A DNA stretch of 64,000 nt, from the NCBI RefSeq assembly GCF_048323755.1, contig NZ_JBLWFS010000011.1, forward strand, positions 1-64,000. The letters run 5' to 3'. Source of the DNA: Alkalihalobacterium sp048323755 (GTDB lineage: Bacteria > Bacillota > Bacilli > Bacillales > Bacillaceae_F). This document shows positions 7,355-14,577 of this stretch, piece by piece (position 1 is the stretch's first letter; every line of letters starts with the position of its first letter). Made by a program: the position numbers and the translations under genes. Under the pieces are notes generated by a model, which did no database searches, was not told the DNA's origin, and saw only the letters and a list, made by a program, of their open reading frames with translations.

Positions 7355-7473
7355 AAAAAAAGCTGACTTAGACAGTGCTTTTCCCTCCTAACTTTTCGAT
7401 ATAATGGGCTTCGATATACGTAGCGACTATATCTGTAGTTGAGGTGCTAGACACTTTACTCTCAAGTCAGCCT
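7355..7473. repeat. Hairpin-rich inverted-repeat element (~115 bp)
   Basis: GCTGACTT (7362-7369) and AAGTCAGC (7464-7471) bound a segment containing an inner GATATA/TATATC stem (about 7412-7433). On the minus strand the last arm is followed by a run of seven T residues. It could therefore be a long structured terminator or small RNA at the end of the 48-aa gene, or a MITE-like insertion. No transposase is present. Confidence 0.45.
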
Positions 7474-7497
7474 TATAGCAGTAAACTTTATTACTAA

Positions 7498-7644
7498 TTA
7501 GTTATAAACTTCTGTTAAAAACATATCTGTTTCTAATGGTTCAAACCCATTTTCAACTTTTCGTAATTCTTGGATCTCCATAGTCAATCTTTCAATCTTC
7601 TTTTCCATCTCTTCTAATACTCTCATTTCAACTGTCACTGTCAT
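7498..7644 (-). CDS. Small coiled-coil protein (48 aa)
   Basis: An ATG at 7644 preceded by TAGGGGGAG (6 nt upstream) opens a 48-codon frame. The peptide begins MTVTVEMRVLEEMEKKIERL, is charged and strongly helical with a heptad-like pattern through residue ~31, and ends in a more neutral tail (FEPLETDMFLTEVYN). I do not recognise a family. A promoter with a perfect cre upstream (7802-7857) and a structured element with a U-run downstream indicate an independent transcript with a leader of about 150 nt. It is probably a small regulator or complex partner, but nothing in the sequence gives a function. Confidence 0.6.
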   Translation of the reverse strand: MTVTVEMRVLEEMEKKIERLTMEIQELRKVENGFEPLETDMFLTEVYN

Positions 7645-7801
7645 AATTAACTCCCCCTAATTAAAAAATTAAATGAATATTCTGATAATTAAAACCATAC
7701 ATAAGGTTTCTACCTGTTCTCCAATAACAACAATCTCATGACATCAGTTACAACTTTTCTCTTTGTACTGTAACGCTTTAAATCGTTTTAAATTTATGAA
7801 T

Positions 7802-7857
7802 ATTCTATCAACGTATTTAATGTTTGTAAACCTCTTTTTAAAATGTAATCGCTTACA
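7802..7857 (-). promoter_or_regulatory. Promoter with upstream cre (CcpA) site for the 48-aa gene
   Basis: On the minus strand TTTACA (7830-7825), a 17-bp spacer and TAGAAT (7807-7802) form a good sigma-A promoter. ATGTAATCGCTTACA (written on the plus strand, 7843-7857) is a perfect match to the cre consensus WTGNAANCGNWNNCW. Its centre is about 55 bp upstream of the expected transcription start, the distance seen at CcpA-activated promoters such as ackA and pta. Confidence 0.6.
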
Positions 7858-7880
7858 GTTTTAAAATAATTTTTTTGCAC

Positions 7881-7988
7881 TTTTCCACATTACTTATCCA
7901 CAGATTGTGAACAATGTTAGCAACTTATAAATATATACTTTTTACTAATTAACACAGATAGTTTAATTGTGGATAAACTTGTGGATAA
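7881..7988. promoter_or_regulatory. DnaA-box cluster
   Basis: Three perfect DnaA boxes (TTATCCACA or its complement) lie at 7894-7902 (+), 7968-7976 (-) and 7980-7988 (-). A one-mismatch box, TTTTCCACA, lies at 7881-7889 (+). The two minus-strand boxes are 12 bp apart. The surrounding sequence is AT-rich and gene-free. No dnaA, dnaN or other oriC gene is adjacent, so this resembles the extra-origin DnaA-binding clusters of B. subtilis and is not an obvious origin. Confidence 0.65.
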
Positions 7989-8004
7989 AAGTTTGAAACT
8001 ATTT

Positions 8005-8424
8005 TTATCTATCTAAGTACTGAAGTACTTCGTAGACCCAATCTTCTACTAGGATAATATTTTCAACGACAGTTTGGAATCTATTCCTTGTTAATTCCGA
8101 ATGCAACCGTCTTAAACTTGTTAATCTTCGGTCTTGTCGTTCAACCTTTTTTGCAATTCCTCCTAGGTAAGTATCTGGTCTTTCAAATACATCTTGATCG
8201 ACCGCGACCATTTGTCCTGTTAATTGAAAATACACCCATTTGAGTTGCTCATCACTTCTTCGCCGGACCTGAATAACTTGTCTTAGTAATTCCTTGCTTT
8301 CTTCTCTTTCAGCAATAACCATTAAATAATCATAAGTAATAATCGATGTACTCTCCCTTGTTAGTAACTGTTCTATAATTGTTGCAGCAGCAGTGCTCCT
8401 ATACCAGTTTTCATAGTGGTTCAT
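8005..8424 (-). CDS. Hypothetical helical protein
   Basis: A 139-residue protein beginning MNHYENWYRSTAAATIIEQL. The sequence is almost entirely amphipathic helix, with many Glu, Arg and Gln residues and few Gly or Pro. This suggests a small helical bundle, perhaps ferritin-like in length, although no metal-binding EXXH pattern is evident. I do not recognise the family. I chose the ATG at 8424 because AGGGGGG lies 7 nt upstream, whereas the in-frame ATG at 8454 has no ribosome binding site. It is monocistronic, and its 3' end abuts the DnaA-box cluster. Its own upstream region (8425-8643) shows nothing definite beyond AT-rich DNA. Confidence 0.55.
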   Translation of the reverse strand: MNHYENWYRSTAAATIIEQLLTRESTSIITYDYLMVIAEREESKELLRQVIQVRRRSDEQLKWVYFQLTGQMVAVDQDVFERPDTYLGGIAKKVERQDRRLTSLRRLHSELTRNRFQTVVENIILVEDWVYEVLQYLDR

Positions 8425-8643
8425 TATGCGCCCCCCTGCTTTCCCTTTATTCATCTTTTATAAATATGAATTGACAGCTTGCTCTATACGAAAGGTACAT
8501 TTCACCTCTTCTTACAAACTTCACCAGAAAAAAATAATTATTTAAAAAATTGTAACAATTTATTGATACTCTTTTCATAAATAAAGATTACAATAGATGT
8601 ATATAGGATGTACCTATAATAAAATATAAAGGTATGATGAGAG

Positions 8644-8799
8644 ATGAGAAAACACGCACCATCATTTGAAGAGTTAGTTCTTGAAAACAAAAAACAACTA
8701 CTTCAGGATCAGGACGCATTAAATAAAATAGAAAAGCGTATTGAAGAAAGAAAAGCAAAAGAGTTTGATCTCGTAACTACAGGGAGAAAATCAAACTGA
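8644..8799 (+). CDS. fbpB: FbpB family small basic protein
   Basis: A 51-residue protein starting MRKHAPSFEELVLENKKQLL, with the N-terminal SFEELVxENKxxLLxD pattern and basic helical remainder of the FbpB (Fur-regulated basic protein) family. In B. subtilis FbpB acts with the small RNA FsrA to repress iron-rich proteins under iron limitation. That role is family knowledge and is not shown here. The upstream region has only a weak partial Fur-box-like stretch near 8531-8547, so iron control is not demonstrated. The ribosome binding site is a modest AAAGG 11 nt upstream. A perfect hairpin terminator follows and is shared with the convergent SCP2 gene. Confidence 0.7.
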   Translation: MRKHAPSFEELVLENKKQLLQDQDALNKIEKRIEERKAKEFDLVTTGRKSN

Positions 8800-8816
8800 A
8801 AATAGTTGCTCTTAAC

Positions 8817-8852
8817 AGAAACAGGGGACCGCTAATGCGGTCCCCTGTTCTT
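8817..8852. terminator. Bidirectional terminator between fbpB and the SCP2 gene
   Basis: AACAGGGGACCGC and GCGGTCCCCTGTT form a perfect 13-bp stem with a TAAT loop, placed between the stop codons of two convergent genes. The T-tracts are short (TTCTTA on the plus strand). Confidence 0.8.
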
Positions 8853-8856
8853 ACTA

Positions 8857-9186
8857 TTATTGATAGCTTTTTAAAACGTTTTGTAATTTTAATGCTAATC
8901 CCATTTCACCTTTGATTTTTAACTTACCACCCATAAAAGCCATTGTTGGATTTAACTTACCAGCTACTAGCTTTAAAAAGTTAGCATCTGATAACGCCAG
9001 TGTACATTTTGGCTCGTAAGTTTCACCTAAAACATATTCTACTTGTCCATCTTCAAATTTAATTTGATAGATCCCTTCATCAGTACCTGTTAAATCAAAC
9101 TGATACGTTGTATTTAGCCCTTGGATTCCTTCAGGATTACTGTTCATTTTTTCTTTTAAAGTTTCTAATGTTTCTTTTACTGCCAT
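8857..9186 (-). CDS. SCP2 sterol-binding domain protein
   Basis: A 109-residue single-domain protein of the SCP2 (sterol carrier) fold, with YQFDLTGTDEGIYQIKFEDG in the N-terminal half and PKCTLALSDANFLKLVAGKLNPTMAFMGGKLKIKGEM in the C-terminal half. That second stretch is the best-conserved part of the family. SCP2 proteins bind hydrophobic acyl chains and are often fused or linked to fatty-acid enzymes. The ATG at 9186 is placed 9 nt from AAAGGAG; the ATG two codons upstream is too close. A palindrome resembling the FadR operator lies about 45 bp upstream, in keeping with a lipid role. Confidence 0.85.
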   Translation of the reverse strand: MAVKETLETLKEKMNSNPEGIQGLNTTYQFDLTGTDEGIYQIKFEDGQVEYVLGETYEPKCTLALSDANFLKLVAGKLNPTMAFMGGKLKIKGEMGLALKLQNVLKSYQ

Positions 9187-9229
9187 TTTCATTCGCTCCT
9201 TTGCTTTAACTACTCAAAGTTTACCACAG

Positions 9230-9249
9230 AATGAATGACCATTCATTAT
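9230..9249 (-). promoter_or_regulatory. FadR-like operator palindrome
   Basis: AATGAATGACCATTCATT (9230-9247) is a perfect 7-bp inverted repeat with a 4-bp centre. Aligned with the B. subtilis FadR operator TGAATGAMTANTCATTCA it matches 15 of 18 positions. It sits in the likely promoter region of the SCP2 gene. FadR is a TetR-family repressor of fatty-acid degradation released by long-chain acyl-CoA. The assignment is by eye. Confidence 0.45.
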
Positions 9250-9495
9250 TTATTTTACAATTTTCATATAATTGTTTATTTTAATTCATTTTGTATTTTC
9301 TCTTATATAACTGAATGCATCCCCTTTCTTTTCATTGAGTAAATGTTATCTTCCCTCATCATATAAAAAAACTTCACTATTGTAGAATAATCTAGCAATC
9401 CATTTCGTTCGCATATTATTACATTTTCTAACAAATAGTAAAAAGGGTTGGAAAAGTCTTTATTTATGGTAATTATATGGAAAGGGAGAAAATCA

Positions 9496-10830
9496 ATGGA
9501 TAACGTATTACTGGCAAGGATGCTTTTTGGTTCGTCTATGGCTTTTCACATTATTTTTGCAACACTTGGTGTTGGAATTACACTAATGATTTTAATCGCA
9601 GAAATTGTTCGTGCGATAACGAAAGACAATGATTATGGACTATTGGCTAAACGATGGACAAAGGGTGTAGCAATTTTATTAGGTGTTGCTATTCCGTCTG
9701 GAACCATTGTTGGTGTTATGCTCTCATTGTTGTGGCCTGGTTTTATGGAGATGGTCGGTCAAGTCATTGCCCTGCCTTTCCAAGTCGAGATCTTTGCTTT
9801 TTTTATTGAAGCTGTATTTTTATCGATTTATATTTATGCGGCTGACCGACTGTCAAGTACAATGCGTCTTATCAGTGTATTTTTTGTAGCTTTTGGTGCT
9901 ACGGCATCTGCCGTACTAATTACGGACGCTCATGCCTGGATGAATACCCCACGTGGCTTTGATATCGTCGGTGGTCAAGTTGTGAACGTTAGACCTTGGG
10001 AAGCTGTTTTTAACCCGAGTATTTATGTGACAGCGTTACATGTAGTGAGCACGGCTTATCTAGCTGGTGCTTTTGCTATCGCTGCCGTAGCTGCCTATCG
10101 CCTCATTCGCGGGGGGTTATCCGACCGTGAACGTATGTATCACCGAAAAGGCATGATTCTTTCTTTAATCGTTGCTGCAATTACGTCTGTTTATACTTCA
10201 GTTAATGGTCACGACGTTGCCGTTATGCTTCATAATTATTTACCGGTAAAACTAGCAGCTGCCGAAGGACTATTTGAAACTCAATCCAATGCTCCACTCG
10301 CGATTTTTGGTGAACCTGACCCTGAAGCTGGGCGTGTGGTCGGTGGAATTGAAATTCCAGGTATGCTCAGCTGGTTAGCTACAGGGTCAACAGATGGCGT
10401 TGTAGTAGGTCTTTATGACTTTCCTGAAGAAGAGTGGCCCCCATTATTTGTTCATACTCTTTTTAATATAATGGTCGGAATTGGCACGATGTTGATCGGT
10501 ATATCTTTCCTCGCTTTAGCTTACCGAATATTTAGGAAGGATAAGCCCTTTCCTGCTTGGGTTTTAGTTCCGGTCATTGCCGGTGGTCCACTTGCGATGA
10601 TTGGCATTGAAACCGGGTGGATTTTTAGTTGTACCGCTAGACAACCGTGGACCATACATCAAGTGATGCTTACGGCTGATGCCGCTACACAATCTGGAAA
10701 TCTCGGCATGTTGTTTTTCTTATTTATCACACTTTACGTCATGCTCCTTGTCTTAACGTATTTAGTGATGAACTTCTACTTTAAGCGAAATCCTGTCTCT
10801 AAAGATCTCGAAGTCGAAGCGACTCCTTAA
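9496..10830 (+). CDS. cydA: Cytochrome bd-type quinol oxidase subunit I
   Basis: A 444-residue polytopic protein of the CydA family with the short Q-loop of cyanide-insensitive/Bacillus-type enzymes. Recognised positions are His18 (heme d/b region ligand equivalent to E. coli His19), Glu98 and Glu105 (proton channel pair), His182 and Met326 in FNIMVGIG (heme b558 ligands), and Lys252/Glu257 (quinol site). The signature GWxxxExGRQPW reads GWIFSCTARQPW, so Cys379 stands where Glu445 of E. coli, the heme b595 ligand, is expected. The start is the ATG after AAAGGGAG; the upstream in-frame extension has no ribosome binding site. cydB follows 14 bp downstream. The 309-bp upstream region shows no Rex-type palindrome. 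Confidence 0.93.
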   Translation: MDNVLLARMLFGSSMAFHIIFATLGVGITLMILIAEIVRAITKDNDYGLLAKRWTKGVAILLGVAIPSGTIVGVMLSLLWPGFMEMVGQVIALPFQVEIFAFFIEAVFLSIYIYAADRLSSTMRLISVFFVAFGATASAVLITDAHAWMNTPRGFDIVGGQVVNVRPWEAVFNPSIYVTALHVVSTAYLAGAFAIAAVAAYRLIRGGLSDRERMYHRKGMILSLIVAAITSVYTSVNGHDVAVMLHNYLPVKLAAAEGLFETQSNAPLAIFGEPDPEAGRVVGGIEIPGMLSWLATGSTDGVVVGLYDFPEEEWPPLFVHTLFNIMVGIGTMLIGISFLALAYRIFRKDKPFPAWVLVPVIAGGPLAMIGIETGWIFSCTARQPWTIHQVMLTADAATQSGNLGMLFFLFITLYVMLLVLTYLVMNFYFKRNPVSKDLEVEATP

Positions 10831-10844
10831 GGAGGGAATGTTCC

Positions 10845-11879
10845 TTGAATGAAGCATATATTGCAATTGTAATCATTTGGGTGTTTTTATTTGTCTACTC
10901 TATTGGGGGATCTATTGATTTTGGAGCTGGATTTTGGGCGATGTATTATTACGGACGAAAAGATACGAAAGCTTCAAGTATCGCCAATCGGTATCTTTCT
11001 CCGTCTTGGGAAGTAACGAATGTTTTTCTCGTCTTATTAGTCGTTGCTCTCGTTGGCTTTTTTCCAGGTGCGGCATTTTCACTAGGTACAATAATGATTG
11101 TTCCTGTAAGCTTTGTTTTGCTTTTGTTAACGATCCGTAGTGCCTTTATGGTCTACTCGTATACCGTCCAAAAGTATACGAAAATGTTGACCGTCATTTC
11201 TGGAATTACAGGTCTTTTAATCCCTGCTTTAATGGTCAGTATGCTTCCTATCGCCATTGGCGGTTTTGTTGAAACCGTTGGAACGCGCCAATATATACTA
11301 TATAACGAGTTACTAACGAGCCCTACTCTATACGCTCATCTAGGATTTGGTTTAAGTACAGAATTATTTCTCTCTTCGCTCTTATTAAGCGACTATGCAC
11401 GGGAAGCGAATTCAGAAAGTACTTATCATGTGTATCGGAGAAATGCGATCATACTTGGTCCGATTACGTTGTGCTTTGCTGTCGCAGCTACTTTGACACT
11501 GATACCTGAGGCACCATGGATGGTAGACAATATGGCAAGAGAATGGGAGCTTTTTGCACTATCGTTAATTGCTTTTGCCCTAGGTTACAGTGCACTATGG
11601 TGGCCATCAAAGAAAGTCGATATCGGACAACCTCGTGTGGCCGTGCTTGCTATCGTAACTCAATTTGGTTTAGCAAGCTTTGCCTACGGAATGGCTCATA
11701 TGCCTTATATTTTATATCCGGACTTAACTATTTTTGATGCGTTCACCAATGAGACAATGTTCTACTCATTATTAATTGGATACGGGATTGGTTTAGCTAT
11801 CTTAGTACCTGCTTTTTACATCTTCTGGCGACTGTTCATGAAAGATAAGCGTTATTTGCAGGCAGAGAAATCAAAATAA
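10845..11879 (+). CDS. cydB: Cytochrome bd-type quinol oxidase subunit II
   Basis: A 344-residue membrane protein with the CydB N-terminus (YIAIVIIWVFLFVYSIGGSIDFGAGFWAM), including the family's conserved FGAG element, and about eight to nine helices. It pairs with the CydA subunit to form the bd oxidase that reduces O2 to water with quinol electrons. The start is TTG at 10845, 9 nt after GGAGGG, directly following the cydA stop. No cydC/D ABC transporter genes follow, so assembly factors must be elsewhere if used. A strong terminator lies 10 bp after the stop. Confidence 0.92.
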   Translation: MNEAYIAIVIIWVFLFVYSIGGSIDFGAGFWAMYYYGRKDTKASSIANRYLSPSWEVTNVFLVLLVVALVGFFPGAAFSLGTIMIVPVSFVLLLLTIRSAFMVYSYTVQKYTKMLTVISGITGLLIPALMVSMLPIAIGGFVETVGTRQYILYNELLTSPTLYAHLGFGLSTELFLSSLLLSDYAREANSESTYHVYRRNAIILGPITLCFAVAATLTLIPEAPWMVDNMAREWELFALSLIAFALGYSALWWPSKKVDIGQPRVAVLAIVTQFGLASFAYGMAHMPYILYPDLTIFDAFTNETMFYSLLIGYGIGLAILVPAFYIFWRLFMKDKRYLQAEKSK

Positions 11880-11888
11880 TATGCGCTA

Positions 11889-11929
11889 AAAAAGAAGAGA
11901 ACGAAAAATACAGTTCGTTCTCTTCTTCA
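11889..11929 (+). terminator. Rho-independent terminator of cydAB
   Basis: GAAGAGAACGAA pairs with TTCGTTCTCTTC around an 8-nt loop, with a pyrimidine-rich T-tract following. The 216 bp between it and the next gene shows no further feature. Confidence 0.85.
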
Positions 11930-12145
11930 TTAACTTTACGTATTAGGGAAAGTAGGTTTGCTCTAATCCATAAAGTGGACTAGTTTTAGGAATATTTTAG
12001 TCTATACTCAACTCAGATCCCTTTTTACCACATTTCAGAGATAGTAATATTGCAATCCATAAATACAGGTTTCTTCTTCATCGTTCAATTAACTGCTATC
12101 TCTTTTTGGGGGTAAACTCACTTACTAATACTCTCAAAAACTTAT

Positions 12146-13618
12146 CTAGCTCACCGACCGGAACAACAAACTACCTCTTTCTTCAGGTGATCGTTTCAAA
12201 AAGACAAGAAATGGAACTAACGTTAAAACAACTGACAATACACCAACCGGCCAATAGATCGATATGAGAAAGATCGAACCGAATAAGCTATTGTAAAAGT
12301 AATGACAGAAGATCGCTGTAACAAATCCATACCTTTTATACACAAAGTAGAAGAATGGTCCGACAATAATCATAAACTCAAATATACGAATATGCCACGG
12401 GACCATATGATATCCCATATGACCAATCCCCCATAAAAAAGAGGTCGCTATCACTGAGAAAATGACACCCCAACGGTCAAAGGCAGGTATTAAATACCGC
12501 CTGAAAATGGTCTCTTCACTGATCGATGCACAAATTCCTAATGAAAGAGCAAACACAGGCAGTGCCCATAGCGGTGTATTTAGAAATATGGAGTAATCCA
12601 TAACGGGTGACGTCCATGCCCCAAACTGTGCCCAGATCCCATAAAAAATGGTTACTAAAACCGTTGAGACGAGCATCAGTAAAAATCCATTCCAGACGGC
12701 AGGTTGAAGCTTGATGGCTATTTGGCTGAACGGCTGCACGTAGTCTGCTTTCTTCGCCGTTATCAGAAGGATGATAAACGTCGTATATGTGAGAACACCT
12801 GTAAATAGTAAACTAAAAATATCGACTGTACCCATTGCTAAATAGAGTCCAAAAAACCATCCCACCCCGGCTAAAAGAGAAATAAGAATAGGGCCTAAAA
12901 AGGTTTCTATTTCGTTTTTGTTCAACCTTTTAATTAGTTGAACAGTTGCAACAATCGCAATGATGACTATCGTAACCATAAAAATAAAGACTAAGATCAG
13001 TTCCCAAATGTTAAATAATTCCGTCGATAGCTGAAAATCACGAACTTCACCATACTTATGAAATCCAATAATTGCATGATCGGTAAGAGTAATACTTAGC
13101 TTTTCCTCGATGTCTCCCATTACTTCACCACGGCTATAAACCTGCTCAACCTCACCAAAAAAGGTTTGCTCCTCATCTACTTTTTCAAAGCCCACTCCAA
13201 ATATCTTCTCAATAAAGTCACTCACTTCTTGTTCACTATTAATCTCGTAGTAGATACTACTGGCACGAACCACTTCGGCTGTGAAAGGATCGACTTCAAA
13301 ATGATCCATGTCAACTAGCACAGAAATCGTATAGATCGGTATTTCACCTGCCAAATTTTCAATTTCTTCATTTGTCCATTTCTGTTTAGCAATATATTGA
13401 CCGATACTTTCGTTGGCCCTTGTTTCATATGTTGGCGCCTTTGATTTAATGTCCGTATTCAGGTCAAATTGTTTAGTAAGCTGTTCAATCGACTCGGTTA
13501 TGTCTTCTTTAGTAACGGTTTGAACCGGATAAACGGGTTCTGTATTAACAGAATAATAGATGATTAGAAAAATAACAGAAACGATCGATAAAAGTACTAA
13601 CGGTCTAAGCCTATTCAA
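12146..13618 (-). CDS. CPBP family intramembrane metalloprotease
   Basis: A 490-residue protein. An N-terminal membrane anchor is followed by a ~165-residue extracytoplasmic region, then at least seven membrane segments carrying the CPBP (Abi/Rce1-like) motifs: SEETIFRRYL (EExxxR), GIGHMGYH and FCHYFYN. CPBP proteases process membrane proteins or prenylated peptides; the substrate here is unknown. The large outer region is uncommon for the family and could be a sensor or substrate-binding part. I prefer the TTG at 13618, 6 nt after AGAGGTG; a GTG at 13627 overlaps that ribosome binding site. Confidence 0.82.
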   Translation of the reverse strand: MNRLRPLVLLSIVSVIFLIIYYSVNTEPVYPVQTVTKEDITESIEQLTKQFDLNTDIKSKAPTYETRANESIGQYIAKQKWTNEEIENLAGEIPIYTISVLVDMDHFEVDPFTAEVVRASSIYYEINSEQEVSDFIEKIFGVGFEKVDEEQTFFGEVEQVYSRGEVMGDIEEKLSITLTDHAIIGFHKYGEVRDFQLSTELFNIWELILVFIFMVTIVIIAIVATVQLIKRLNKNEIETFLGPILISLLAGVGWFFGLYLAMGTVDIFSLLFTGVLTYTTFIILLITAKKADYVQPFSQIAIKLQPAVWNGFLLMLVSTVLVTIFYGIWAQFGAWTSPVMDYSIFLNTPLWALPVFALSLGICASISEETIFRRYLIPAFDRWGVIFSVIATSFLWGIGHMGYHMVPWHIRIFEFMIIVGPFFYFVYKRYGFVTAIFCHYFYNSLFGSIFLISIYWPVGVLSVVLTLVPFLVFLKRSPEERGSLLFRSVS

Positions 13619-13773
13619 TGTCGTCACCTCTTCTTATGTAGTTATTCAAATATATACGAACAACGACTGATTTAGTTTCGCTATTTTCATCATTTCAGAA
13701 ATTGCACCCATGAAAAAAATTCCTCTTTACGCTATAGACTACTTGCTAATTCAACCAATCATTACCCGCTGAA

Positions 13774-13826
13774 AAACAAAAACACCCCCACTTCTAACTA
13801 AATAATTAGAAAGAAGCAGGAGTGCA
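13774..13826 (-). terminator. Rho-independent terminator of the trehalose operon
   Basis: On the minus strand CACTCCTGCTTCT (13825-13813) pairs with AGAAGTGGGGGTG (with G-U pairs) and is followed by TTTTTGTTTTT. It lies 12 bp after the treR stop codon. Confidence 0.8.
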
Positions 13827-13837
13827 CGTTTCACCTT

Positions 13838-14554
13838 TTAATTAATTTTTCTTCTGGCAAAATCGACGAATCGAAATTTATCCGGTCTGTGACGGGACTC
13901 CGTATATTGAAATAAACTCGCATCATCTAAATATACAAAGTTTTTAACAACAACGATATTAACAAATCCGTCCAGATCAAGATAACGTCGATCTTCTTCG
14001 GTCGGTTCTTCAACCGTAATTTCCTTTTTAGCAAAGCTAATCGTTAAACCTAGGTCGTTTTCAATGTACTCATAAATCGAGTTTTCACAAATTGACCGTG
14101 TGAGGTTAGGGACATATTTTTTTAATAAATAGTCTTTGTCTAAAATGATCTTCTCTTTTGCGATTTCTCGTACACGAAGTACCTTCCAAACCTTATCTTC
14201 ATCGGCCGCCTTCAATTGATCCTTTAAAAAAGCATCTAAGTTTATTTCAGTAAACTCTTCTACGATCGTACTTGCACGACCGCCCATTTTTTTCGCCAAT
14301 TCCTTGAAGCTGACAAGCCCTGAAATCGGGAAATTCAACTTCTGGACATCCAGCACAATTGACCCTTTACCTTGTACTTTTTGGATATACCCATGCTCAG
14401 AAAGTAATTTTAACGCTTTACGGATCGTTTCCCGCGATGTCTCATATAGCTCGACTAGTTCATTTTCTGAAGGAAGAAGACTATTGACCGGATAGTCTCC
14501 TTCTTCAATTTTTTTTGACAGTTCTTCGTATATTTTCACGTATTTATTTTTCAC
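13838..14554 (-). CDS. treR: Trehalose operon repressor (GntR family)
   Basis: A 238-residue regulator with an N-terminal winged helix (PSENELVELYETSRETIRKAL, about residues 28-48) and a UTRA-type effector domain. Long stretches agree with B. subtilis TreR as remembered, such as FPISGLVSFKELAKKMG, SICENSIYEYIENDLGLTISFA and LFQYTESRHRPDKFRFVDFARR. TreR represses trehalose uptake genes and is released by trehalose-6-phosphate. The chosen start is GTG at 14554 with GGTGA 5 nt upstream; a TTG four codons earlier is an alternative. It is the last gene of the operon. Two palindromes matching the TreR operator lie in front of treP. Confidence 0.93.
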   Translation of the reverse strand: MKNKYVKIYEELSKKIEEGDYPVNSLLPSENELVELYETSRETIRKALKLLSEHGYIQKVQGKGSIVLDVQKLNFPISGLVSFKELAKKMGGRASTIVEEFTEINLDAFLKDQLKAADEDKVWKVLRVREIAKEKIILDKDYLLKKYVPNLTRSICENSIYEYIENDLGLTISFAKKEITVEEPTEEDRRYLDLDGFVNIVVVKNFVYLDDASLFQYTESRHRPDKFRFVDFARRKIN

Positions 14555-14577
14555 AAATATCACCAATTACAATTGTA

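Noticed and set aside
7881..7988. Chromosomal origin of replication
   Set aside because: There is a DnaA-box cluster, but no dnaA, dnaN, rpmH or similar origin gene is present and the strand bias does not switch here. An extra-origin cluster is the better reading.
8531..8547. Fur box upstream of fbpB
   Set aside because: The best candidate matches only about 10 of 14 positions of TGATAATNATTATCA in very AT-rich DNA, so iron control is not claimed from sequence.
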